Shown piece by piece: positions 16,104-23,786 of a stretch of 46,730 nt of DNA (positions are counted from its first letter, which is position 1; the number at the start of each line of letters is the position of its first letter). A model generated the notes under the pieces. It worked only from the letters and a program-made list of their open reading frames with translations, was not told the DNA's origin and ran no database searches. Source of the DNA: an uncultured Eubacterium sp. (GTDB lineage: Bacteria > Bacillota > Clostridia > Lachnospirales > Lachnospiraceae). The stretch is from contig CAJUBQ010000032.1 of NCBI GenBank assembly GCA_910584595.1, forward strand, positions 1 to 46,730, in the 5' to 3' direction. A program made the translations under genes and the position numbers.

Positions 16104-18032
16104 TTAATTCAGAATAGCATTCGTTTCCTGAATAACATTTCTGACATTTTCGGCCATTTGTGTAACGGCGTCCATCGATTCCTGAATCAGACGTCCGTTT
16201 TCGGAAGTCTGGTTTACATCTGCAATTGCATTTTGAACAGAAGCAAGCAGTTCTGTAATGGTATCATTGAACTTGTCCAGTACATTGCCGATTTCACCGA
16301 TCGAAAGCTTAATGGACTCATCATTTGTTTTTGCAGATGCAACAGACAGCTTGGAGCTTTCAGACAGCTGACGGATATTTGTAGCCACGACTGCAAATCC
16401 GCGTCCGGCTTCTCCGGCTCTGGCAGCTTCGATCGCAGCGTTTAACGAAAGCAGGTTAATCTGTCCGGCAATCTTTTCAACGTCTCTTGTCATAATGTTG
16501 TAGCTTTCGATACTGTTGTTAATATGTTCGGCAGAATCTTTAATCCCTTCGTTTAAGTTGGCCAGACGGTTCATCTGGTCGGTAAGTATATTCATCTTGT
16601 CTGTCGTATGCAGGCCGCAGTCGCGGATCGCGTATGCTTCGTCTTTTACGCTCTGGATACGGTCGCTTAACTGCTGGAAGATCTGCATGAGCTCTTCGTT
16701 CATTTCATAGACTTTGCGATTGACGTTTTCTACCTTTAGGCGCTCTTCTTTCATAGAGTGCAGCATGTATTGGTGGCAATTTTCTTTTTCATTGATGCCT
16801 TTTGCCAGGGCGATGGCCATATCCCGGCAGGTAGGGAATCCACATGCATGGCAGTCAAAATGTTTTTGTGCTTCCGTTTCTTTTCCGAGAGATTTAAATA
16901 TTCGTTCAATGTCGGCTTCGGTAACTTGCATGTTTTTGCTGCTCTGCGAATGGTAAGTGCGTATGTAGTCATTTAACTGAAGTGTTTTGTCAAACTCTTC
17001 GAACTGAAGGTCATGTCCTTTTTTTGTTTTTGCTTTGCGTCTTACATTTTTGGCATATTGTTCAACGTCATACATGATGTTGTTCATAGCGAAACAATGA
17101 TAATCTACGCCGGTGGCGGGACCGCCGTTGCAGCCGTCTTTACAGTTTAATACGTCAAAGACGGTTGGCAGGTCGCTTCTTTTCTGCTTTTGATAGAGCT
17201 CTAAATCTTCGTACAGCCGTTCCGTTCCTTCGGATGTAATGACCTGCAGGTCCGGCTGATGCAGCAGCAGATTTTTCATAAGTCCGCCGGGCCTTGGATA
17301 AATCGCGCCTTCCAGCCCGACAGATCCGTCAAATTCAAATTCACTGTATACCTTAACTTTCGGCAGGTCTACATTGTTTTCTTTGAAATAATCGCGCAGA
17401 TGTTCCATCGTCACATTGTAGTCAATAATTTTTGTCTCACGAAATTCATCTGCTTTTGCGATGCATGGGGAGATCGCTGCGATTTTTCCACGGTAACCAA
17501 CGACATTTCGAAGATAAATGCCCAGGCAAAGCATCGGACTGTGGATTGGGGATAAGCTTGGAATGAGATCCGGCTTGTGCTTTAGTATATAATTTACAAC
17601 GGCCGGACAGGGCTGGGATATTACTTTTGCCTGCGGGTTTTGTTCCAGGTAGCGAATGTGTGCCCACGTACAAATATCTGCTCCGAAAGATACGTCGTAT
17701 ATTTTTTTGACGCCCTGGTTTCGGAACCATTGGAGTGCATGGCGCCAGTTTCCGTCAAAACCGATTTTTATTGACGGAGCAGCGATCAGTACAATTTCTT
17801 TGCCGGATTTGAGGTCTTTTAGAAATTCGTCAATATCGTCGCCATAAGTCCGGGCATGATGAGAACATGCATGAATGCAGGCGCCGCATTTGATGCATTT
17901 GCTTTCATCTATCCGGATGGTCAGCCGGCCTTGCTCATCTGTTTTGGCGACATTTGCATCGGCTACGGGGCAGGCTCTGACACAAGCGTTGCAGCCGACA
18001 CATTTGTTTACGTCTAAATATATTGCCCCCAT
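16104..18032 (-). CDS. Ferredoxin / [FeFe]-hydrogenase-like sensor fused to a chemoreceptor signalling domain
   Basis: A soluble 642-residue protein with four parts. First, two [4Fe-4S] ferredoxin motifs (C11, C14, C17, C21 and C46, C49, C52, C56). Second, an [FeFe]-hydrogenase large-subunit-like domain (about 80-330) keeping the four H-cluster cysteines: C142 in SQPCPAVV, C190 in ISPCIAK, and C297 and C301 in NCKDGCNGGP. The proton-relay cysteine next to C142 is proline. Third, a four-cysteine Fe-S domain (C394, C397, C402, C419). Fourth, a chemoreceptor signalling hairpin with INLLSLNAAIEAARAG. There is no membrane segment or HAMP. By analogy with sensory (HydS-type) hydrogenases it may sense H2 or redox state and signal through CheA/CheW. 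Start 18032 follows AGGAGGAAAAAGAAAC; the frame opens 7 codons earlier. Confidence 0.9.
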   Translation of the reverse strand: MGAIYLDVNKCVGCNACVRACPVADANVAKTDEQGRLTIRIDESKCIKCGACIHACSHHARTYGDDIDEFLKDLKSGKEIVLIAAPSIKIGFDGNWRHALQWFRNQGVKKIYDVSFGADICTWAHIRYLEQNPQAKVISQPCPAVVNYILKHKPDLIPSLSPIHSPMLCLGIYLRNVVGYRGKIAAISPCIAKADEFRETKIIDYNVTMEHLRDYFKENNVDLPKVKVYSEFEFDGSVGLEGAIYPRPGGLMKNLLLHQPDLQVITSEGTERLYEDLELYQKQKRSDLPTVFDVLNCKDGCNGGPATGVDYHCFAMNNIMYDVEQYAKNVRRKAKTKKGHDLQFEEFDKTLQLNDYIRTYHSQSSKNMQVTEADIERIFKSLGKETEAQKHFDCHACGFPTCRDMAIALAKGINEKENCHQYMLHSMKEERLKVENVNRKVYEMNEELMQIFQQLSDRIQSVKDEAYAIRDCGLHTTDKMNILTDQMNRLANLNEGIKDSAEHINNSIESYNIMTRDVEKIAGQINLLSLNAAIEAARAGEAGRGFAVVATNIRQLSESSKLSVASAKTNDESIKLSIGEIGNVLDKFNDTITELLASVQNAIADVNQTSENGRLIQESMDAVTQMAENVRNVIQETNAILN

Positions 18033-18123
18033 GTTTCTTTTTCCTCCTGTCATTATTTGGCTCTGTTTTTCTTTATTTTAACATATTTCGATGACAAAGT
18101 CATTGGTTTTGCAGATTTATGAT

Positions 18124-18151
18124 TGCATTTTTTTCGGTTTTTAGGTATAAT
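18124..18151 (+). promoter_or_regulatory. Candidate promoter of the amino-acid ABC operon
   Basis: TTGCAT (18124-18129), 16 bases, TATAAT (18146-18151), 42 bases before the start codon at 18194. Confidence 0.55.
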
Positions 18152-18193
18152 GGCAAAGATATTGGTGCGGACAGACCGCAAAAGGAGGATAAA

Positions 18194-19114
18194 ATGAAAA
18201 AAATAATAGCAGCATTAGTAACATGTACGTTAACTGCAGCGATGCTGATTGGATGCGGCAGCGCTGCCGATGACGGCAATGCGTCGTCAAATACGGATGT
18301 AAATGCACAGATTACACAGGCAGATGATGCATCAGCAGACACACAGGCAGATGACAGCGCAGCAGACACAAAAACAGAAGATGATGCGTCAGCAGACACA
18401 CAGACAGATGGTGATGCGGATCGTTCTGCATCAGAGATTAAGACTGTAAAAGAAGGCGTACTGACGATGGCTACCAATGCCACATTTCCACCGTATGAGT
18501 ACTATGAAGGCAGTGAAATTATCGGTATTGATGCAGAGATTGCAAAAGCAGTTGCAAATAAGCTCGGTCTGGAGTTAAAGATTGAGGATATGGAATTTAA
18601 TTCTATTATTATTGCAGTTACCCAGGGGAAAGCAGACATTGGTTTGGCAGGCATGACGGTTACAGATGAACGTAAGGAAGCGGTTGATTTTTCAGATTCC
18701 TATGCGACAGGCATTCAGGCTGTTATAGTTCCGGAGGATTCTTCCATTCAAAGCATTGATGATCTGACCGGAAAAAAGATTGGTGTGCAGCTTGCGACAA
18801 CCGGTGATATTTATGCAAAAGATGATTTTGGCGAAGAAAATGTAGAAGCATATAACAAAGGCGCGGATGCGGTTATGGCTTTGAAGCAGGGAAAAGTAGA
18901 TGCAGTCATTATTGATAACCAGCCTGCGATTTCATTTGTAAAGAGTACGGATGGACTAAAAATTTTGGAGACAGAGTATGCAGTGGAAGATTATGCTGCA
19001 GCGATCGCAAAAGGAAATGATGCATTGGTACAGGCTGTGAATGGCGCATTGGCTGAGCTGAAAGAGGACGGAACGATTCAGTCCATTATTGACAAGTATA
19101 TTGTATCAGAATAA
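18194..19114 (+). CDS. Amino-acid ABC transporter substrate-binding lipoprotein
   Basis: A 306-residue SBP_bac_3-type binding protein of polar amino-acid importers. It has a lipoprotein signal (MKKIIAALVTC with lipobox LIGC at about residue 22), then an acidic Asp/Ala/Thr-rich linker of about 50 residues (about 24-77) with repeated DDASADTQ-like units. The binding domain has TNATFPPYEYYEG, EIAKAVANKLGLEL, a QGKADIGLAGMTVT ligand loop and KIGVQLATTGD. ATG 18194 follows AAAGGAGG; the longer frame from 18119 begins upstream of the promoter -10 and is not used. A hairpin after the gene suggests it is made in excess over the permease and ATPase. Which amino acid is bound (basic, cystine, glutamine) cannot be told. 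Confidence 0.95.
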   Translation: MKKIIAALVTCTLTAAMLIGCGSAADDGNASSNTDVNAQITQADDASADTQADDSAADTKTEDDASADTQTDGDADRSASEIKTVKEGVLTMATNATFPPYEYYEGSEIIGIDAEIAKAVANKLGLELKIEDMEFNSIIIAVTQGKADIGLAGMTVTDERKEAVDFSDSYATGIQAVIVPEDSSIQSIDDLTGKKIGVQLATTGDIYAKDDFGEENVEAYNKGADAVMALKQGKVDAVIIDNQPAISFVKSTDGLKILETEYAVEDYAAAIAKGNDALVQAVNGALAELKEDGTIQSIIDKYIVSE

Positions 19115-19127
19115 AGGGATCGAAACA

Positions 19128-19153
19128 GAGGGCATTTTTACCGCCCTCTTTTT
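19128..19153 (+). terminator. Intra-operon terminator/attenuator after the binding-protein gene
   Basis: AGAGGGC (19128-19134) and GCCCTCT (19143-19149) form a 7-bp stem followed by TTTTT. It stands between the binding-protein gene and the permease gene, with no obvious new promoter after it, as expected for partial termination. Confidence 0.7.
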
Positions 19154-19218
19154 CTGGTTTTTGTAAATGGAGCGATTACGAAACTTTTACAAATTAGGAA
19201 GAAGGAGCAAAGAGCCGG

Positions 19219-19938
19219 ATGGAATATTTGAAGGAAATCATAGATAAATTTTTTATTACGGATGACCGCTGGCGTTACTTTACCGATGGTCTGCTTATTA
19301 CGCTGCAGGTAACGGCAGGAGCGCTTTTGCTGGGACTTGTAATCGGTATTGTTGTCTCGATTATCCGTTCGTCTCACGATCAGATCAAGCAGGAGGAGTT
19401 AAGCTTGCCGGCCAGAACCGTATTCTGGCTGCTGAATACGGTTGCCAGGCTGTATTTGACTGTGATTCGTGGAACGCCTACACTTGTACAGCTGTTATTA
19501 TTTTACTTTTTCTTTTTGCAAAATCTGGAAAGCAAGGTTATGGCGGCAACGATTGCGTTTGGCATTAATTCGGGAGCATATTTGGCGGAGATTTTCCGTT
19601 CCGGAATTATGTCCATCGATCAGGGGCAGATGGAAGCCGGACGTTCGTTGGGACTGAGTTATACGGTGACGATGCGCAAGATTATTTTGCCGCAGGCATT
19701 TAAAAACGCACTGCCTGCATTAATCAATGAGATCATTACACTTTTAAAAGAAACGTCTATCAGTGGATACATCGGCTTGAATGATCTGACCAGAGGAGCG
19801 GAAATCGTCGCCGGTGCGACTTATGAGCAGCTGATTCCATTGCTTGCAGCCGCAGTTGTTTATCTTGCGGTCGTAATGTTCTTTACGTGGATTATGGGAA
19901 TTGTAGAAAGGAGACTTCGGGAAAGTGATCGCCGTTAA
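19219..19938 (+). CDS. Amino-acid ABC transporter permease
   Basis: A 239-residue inner-membrane permease of the HisMQ/GlnP family. An N-terminal helix (about 27-50) is followed by LYLTVIRGTPTLVQLLLFYF, the family's RGTP motif. GINSGAYLAEIFRSGI and GQMEAGRSLGLSYTVTM carry the EAA-type loop that docks on the ATPase. About five membrane helices are expected; such permeases work as a dimer. The ribosome site GGAAGAAGGAG precedes ATG 19219. The 3' end overlaps the ATPase gene by 14 bases, which implies coupled translation. Confidence 0.95.
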   Translation: MEYLKEIIDKFFITDDRWRYFTDGLLITLQVTAGALLLGLVIGIVVSIIRSSHDQIKQEELSLPARTVFWLLNTVARLYLTVIRGTPTLVQLLLFYFFFLQNLESKVMAATIAFGINSGAYLAEIFRSGIMSIDQGQMEAGRSLGLSYTVTMRKIILPQAFKNALPALINEIITLLKETSISGYIGLNDLTRGAEIVAGATYEQLIPLLAAAVVYLAVVMFFTWIMGIVERRLRESDRR

Positions 19939-20647
19939 AAATCTTACGAAAAAATTTGGAGGTCATCTTGTACTGGATGATATTACGGAAAATATCAATG
20001 CCGGGGAAAAGATTGCCATTATCGGACCGTCCGGTTCCGGTAAATCAACGTTTCTGCGCTGCCTGAACCTGCTGGAGCAGCCTACGAGCGGACAGATTAT
20101 CTTTGACGGAACTGATATTATGGGAAAAGGTGTGGATATTAATAAAATACGCCAGCAGATGGGGATGGTTTTTCAGCATTTTAATCTGTTTCCGCATCTG
20201 TCGATTATGGACAATATTACGCTGGCGCCGGTTCAGCTAAAGCTTATGAGCAAAGAAGAGGCAAAGGAGGAGGCGCTTCGTTTGCTTAAAGTTGTCAATT
20301 TGCAGGAAAAAGCAGATGCATATCCGGGGCAGTTGTCCGGCGGACAAAAGCAAAGGATTGCGATTGTACGTTCCCTGGCGTTAAAACCGAAAATGATGCT
20401 GTTTGACGAGCCTACTTCTGCTTTGGATCCGGAAATGGTCGGAGAAGTGCTGGAAGTTATGAAAGGATTGGCAGATGAAGGGATGACGATGGCTGTTGTG
20501 ACGCATGAAATGGGTTTTGCCAGAGAAGTCGCCACAAGGATATTCTTCGTGGACGAAGGACATATTTTGGAGCAGGGAACGCCCCAACAGGTGTTTGACC
20601 ATCCAAAACACGCCAGGACACAGGAATTTTTATCTAAAGTACTTTAG
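19925..20647 (+). CDS. Amino-acid ABC transporter ATP-binding protein
   Basis: A 240-residue ATPase of the GlnQ/HisP family that drives the preceding permease. Walker A GPSGSGKST, Q-loop MVFQHFNLFPH, ABC signature LSGGQKQR, Walker B MMLFDEPTSALDP, and H-loop VVTHEMGFA are all present and intact. The start is GTG at 19925 inside the permease gene. Substrate assignment within the polar amino-acid group is not possible from the ATPase. The 270 bases after the gene show no clear terminator. Confidence 0.96.
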   Translation: MIAVKNLTKKFGGHLVLDDITENINAGEKIAIIGPSGSGKSTFLRCLNLLEQPTSGQIIFDGTDIMGKGVDINKIRQQMGMVFQHFNLFPHLSIMDNITLAPVQLKLMSKEEAKEEALRLLKVVNLQEKADAYPGQLSGGQKQRIAIVRSLALKPKMMLFDEPTSALDPEMVGEVLEVMKGLADEGMTMAVVTHEMGFAREVATRIFFVDEGHILEQGTPQQVFDHPKHARTQEFLSKVL

Positions 20648-20920
20648 GGTGTAATGGAATAAGGGTTCCAAAGAAAGGTTTTCCGGAAAGATTTTTAAGA
20701 AAGGCGCAGCGAATATTGCATTTTCATGTGATTCTAATGTTAAAATGTCACAATACTCTTATGAAAATATAAGAAATGGACGAAATATATACTAATCAGG
20801 AAAGTATGTATAAAAATGCAGGAAATCATGTAACAGTTTTCGTTACGTTCTGAACTGCTATGCAATGAAAACAAATAAGGTGATTGATCCTAATAGAAAT
20901 GAAATGAGGAGGAAATGCAT

Positions 20921-21565
20921 ATGAGTCTGACAGTTTCTGGTTATATGAGACAGTTATACAAGGGAAATTCTTATGGAGCAACGGTAAACGGGCGCAGCGG
21001 GCAGCCGGCGCACAGTCTGTTTTCGGCAGATATGAATGCTGTAAGGCGGGCTGTGAAAGAATTGAACGACTATGACTATGACGAAGGTGAAGGCACCGAG
21101 CTGATGAATAAGGTGCAGGCGTTTGTGGATACGTATAACAACTATATCGATTCAGCAAAAGGGATGAATGACGATGATGTGAATCGTTATATGTCTAAAA
21201 TGAAAAAGCTGACAAAGGAACATGCAAGTGAGCTGGAAGACATTGGCATTACGATTCAAAGCAGCGGGAAATTAAAGCTTAAGAAAAAAGACCTGCAGGA
21301 TACAAGCAGATACGATGTGGGCCAGTTATTTTCCAAAGACGCAGAGTATGCAAAAATGACAGAAAAGCAGATGAAGCTCACGCAGCGGATGTTTCTTAGA
21401 AACAATCTGAACATACCGAAACAGAGTGCGCAGACGAAAAAAAGCGGTGCGGATAACAATACGCAGACGACGGCAGAGGGGCTTTTGGCAGACAGTATGA
21501 AGATGCAGTCTGCACAGCAGGCAGTGCAAGGTATGGTAGGAAACACAATTGATTATATGCTTTAA
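20921..21565 (+). CDS. Uncharacterised protein, weakly FliD-like
   Basis: A 214-residue soluble protein with no signal peptide or membrane helix. VQAFVDTYNNYIDSAKG followed by an Asp-rich segment, LEDIGITI and SGKLKLKKKDL resembles the C-terminal part of flagellar cap (FliD)-type proteins, where a YN..I segment precedes IGI and a G.L..D..L stretch. The similarity is by eye only. The C-terminus is Gln/Thr/Ser-rich and ends in a hydrophobic helix. ATG 20921 sits 8 bases after AGGAGG and is preferred to ATG 20915, which is only 2 bases from it. Neighbours are chemotaxis and surface-protein genes, which fits a surface or motility-related role without proving it. Confidence 0.7.
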   Translation: MSLTVSGYMRQLYKGNSYGATVNGRSGQPAHSLFSADMNAVRRAVKELNDYDYDEGEGTELMNKVQAFVDTYNNYIDSAKGMNDDDVNRYMSKMKKLTKEHASELEDIGITIQSSGKLKLKKKDLQDTSRYDVGQLFSKDAEYAKMTEKQMKLTQRMFLRNNLNIPKQSAQTKKSGADNNTQTTAEGLLADSMKMQSAQQAVQGMVGNTIDYML

Positions 21566-21595
21566 GAAATGCCATAAATTTCCATTTATTTTTTA

Positions 21596-21624
21596 TTGAA
21601 GATTATGGTCAGATAGTATATAAT
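21596..21624 (+). promoter_or_regulatory. Candidate promoter of the leucine-rich-repeat gene pair
   Basis: TTGAAG (21596-21601), 17 bases, TATAAT (21619-21624), 84 bases before ATG 21708. There is no terminator between the two LRR genes. Confidence 0.6.
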
Positions 21625-21707
21625 TTCCTATAGTCAGTATATATCGGATTTATGATTAGATGATTTTGGAAATTAAAATGAAAACAGCAGAGCACAGGGG
21701 GATTCAA

Positions 21708-23768
21708 ATGAGACGAAGAATATGGGCAGCAGCGCTTGCAGCAGCAGTAACGCTTACATCAGCTGTTACGATACCATATGAACAAGCACAGTTTGTTATG
21801 GCTGCCCCGCAGAGTACGGCCACCGAGGTGTCAGATACTTCTACGGACGGCAGGACGACGGCGGGAGGTTTTACGTTTCGTATCACAGGCAAGGAAGCAA
21901 CGATTACCGGGTACAACGGAGGAATGAAGGAGTTAGCAATTCCAACTAAAATTTCGGTAACACGTTCGACTTCTTCCGGAGGAAATGCCGGCGGGGCACA
22001 GCAGCCCGATACAACGACGACAGATTACGATGTTACCGCAATTGCAGAAAATGCGTTCAGCGGCAATCTTGGGATTCAAAAAGTAACGATGTCAGGCGGT
22101 ACGAATAAAGACGGAAAAGTATTTGGCATACGTACAATCGGAGATCGTGCGTTTTTCGCCTGTCATGATCTGACGACAGTGGAGATTGCGTCTACAACCA
22201 ATTCGATAGGCAAATATGTATTTGCAGACTGTGTGGCGCTAAACAGCATGAAAGTCGGCGACGGCAATCAAAGATATAAGATTATTGACAACGCATTGTA
22301 TTATTATACGGCAGGAGCAGGAACCGGACTGTACACACTGGTACAGTATCCGCTTGCGAATACGGCTGCAGAATATAAAGTGCCGGATGCGGTTTCTTTT
22401 ACTCTGACAGAAATTGCAGAAGGGGCTTTCTGGGGTTCTCCGACGCTTGAGACAATTACGATTCCTGAGACGGTAAAGAAAATCGGCGATCATGCGTTTG
22501 CAGAAAGCAAAAAGCTCAAAAATGTCCTGCTGCCGGTAGGTTTGACAGAGCTTGGCGCCGAAGCGTTTCGCGGTGACAGCGCACTGGAAGAGATTGCGCT
22601 TCCTGCGGGTGTGACAACCATTAACCCGGGTACCTTTCAGGGGTGTGAAAAATTAAAAAAAGTCGATATGACGAATGATATGAAAATTATTGGAAACCGC
22701 GCTTTCCAGGGCTGCAAGTCTTTATTTGATTTTGTTGTGCCGGGGAATGTTACGACAATCGGCGATCAGGCATTTGCCAATTGTGAGGCTCTGCACCAGA
22801 TTACGATCCCGATGCGTACGACATCTATTGGGAGCGGTGTATTTACAGGGACAAAGGTGACGGTATTATGTCACAACGGTTCACAGGCAGCTACGTATGC
22901 GTCAGCAAATGGGCTTACGGCAGAGCGTACGTATACAGTAAGCTTTTATACAAACTCTACTTATACGAATCTGATTTCCACACAGGAAGTTGTGGAAGGC
23001 AAGGATGCAGCGCCGCCGAATGTAGACGGACGTCCGGGATACCGAATGAGCTGGAGCGGAAGCTATACGGCGATTAAACAGGATACAAGAGTTCATCAGG
23101 TATGGGACAAATTGTTTAATGTCACTTTTGTGGATAATTTCAATAATCGTTCCGAAGTGATGCAGGTAGACGAAGGAAAGTATGTGACGCCTCCTGCCTG
23201 GGCAATGGCCGGCTATACACTTTCATGGGATAAAGATCTGACGGATATTGTAACAGAGGATTTTACGGTTCATGCCATTTGGCGCAATAAGGCATCGGGC
23301 GCTACGATCGGCGCGGATGCAACCAGACCTGCAGAAAAAGGTGCGGATATTACAAAAGGAAATAATCTTTATAAGGTTAGCTCTTCCAATCCGGGGAATC
23401 CGACAGTCAAATTTGTCGGTCTGGTCAATGCGAACGTCAGCAGTGTGAGCATACCGGAAACGGTATCAGCCGGCGGGGTTCGCTATCGTGTGACATTAAT
23501 CACGAATAATGCGCTCAAAGGAAATAAGAGTATCACCAGTGTAGTCATTAACAAAAATATGAAGAGCATCAGCGCAAAAGCGTTTTATAACTGTAAAAAA
23601 TTAAAGAAGATTAAGCTAAAGAGCAAAACGATTACAAAAATTAATAACAAGGCGTTCAGCAAGATCCATGCAAATGCAAAATTTTACACTTACAATTCAC
23701 AATTGGACAGGTACAGGGCGCTGTTGAAAAGTTCCGGCGTGAAAAAGCCGTCAATGAAGCGACTGTAG
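21708..23768 (+). CDS. Secreted BspA-type leucine-rich-repeat protein 1
   Basis: A 686-residue exported protein. A signal peptide (basic MRRR start, Ala-rich core, likely cleavage near VMAAP, about residue 34) is followed by about ten LRR_5 repeats with units like IGDRAFFACHDLTTVEI and IGDQAFANCEALHQITI (about 110-400). Two Listeria-Bacteroides/Flg_new-type repeats follow (FYTNSTYTNLISTQEVVEG and FVDNFNNRSEVMQVDEG, each ending in a ...VW or ...IW strand). A final LRR_5 pair is at the C-terminus (ALKGNKSITSVVI, AFYNCKKLKKIKL). There is no LPXTG, lipobox or S-layer motif, so attachment is unclear. Such proteins bind host or bacterial surfaces in other species. ATG 21708 follows AGGGGGATT; the frame opens 16 codons earlier. 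Confidence 0.92.
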   Translation: MRRRIWAAALAAAVTLTSAVTIPYEQAQFVMAAPQSTATEVSDTSTDGRTTAGGFTFRITGKEATITGYNGGMKELAIPTKISVTRSTSSGGNAGGAQQPDTTTTDYDVTAIAENAFSGNLGIQKVTMSGGTNKDGKVFGIRTIGDRAFFACHDLTTVEIASTTNSIGKYVFADCVALNSMKVGDGNQRYKIIDNALYYYTAGAGTGLYTLVQYPLANTAAEYKVPDAVSFTLTEIAEGAFWGSPTLETITIPETVKKIGDHAFAESKKLKNVLLPVGLTELGAEAFRGDSALEEIALPAGVTTINPGTFQGCEKLKKVDMTNDMKIIGNRAFQGCKSLFDFVVPGNVTTIGDQAFANCEALHQITIPMRTTSIGSGVFTGTKVTVLCHNGSQAATYASANGLTAERTYTVSFYTNSTYTNLISTQEVVEGKDAAPPNVDGRPGYRMSWSGSYTAIKQDTRVHQVWDKLFNVTFVDNFNNRSEVMQVDEGKYVTPPAWAMAGYTLSWDKDLTDIVTEDFTVHAIWRNKASGATIGADATRPAEKGADITKGNNLYKVSSSNPGNPTVKFVGLVNANVSSVSIPETVSAGGVRYRVTLITNNALKGNKSITSVVINKNMKSISAKAFYNCKKLKKIKLKSKTITKINNKAFSKIHANAKFYTYNSQLDRYRALLKSSGVKKPSMKRL

Positions 23769-23786
23769 AGATTGGAGGGTAGTAAG

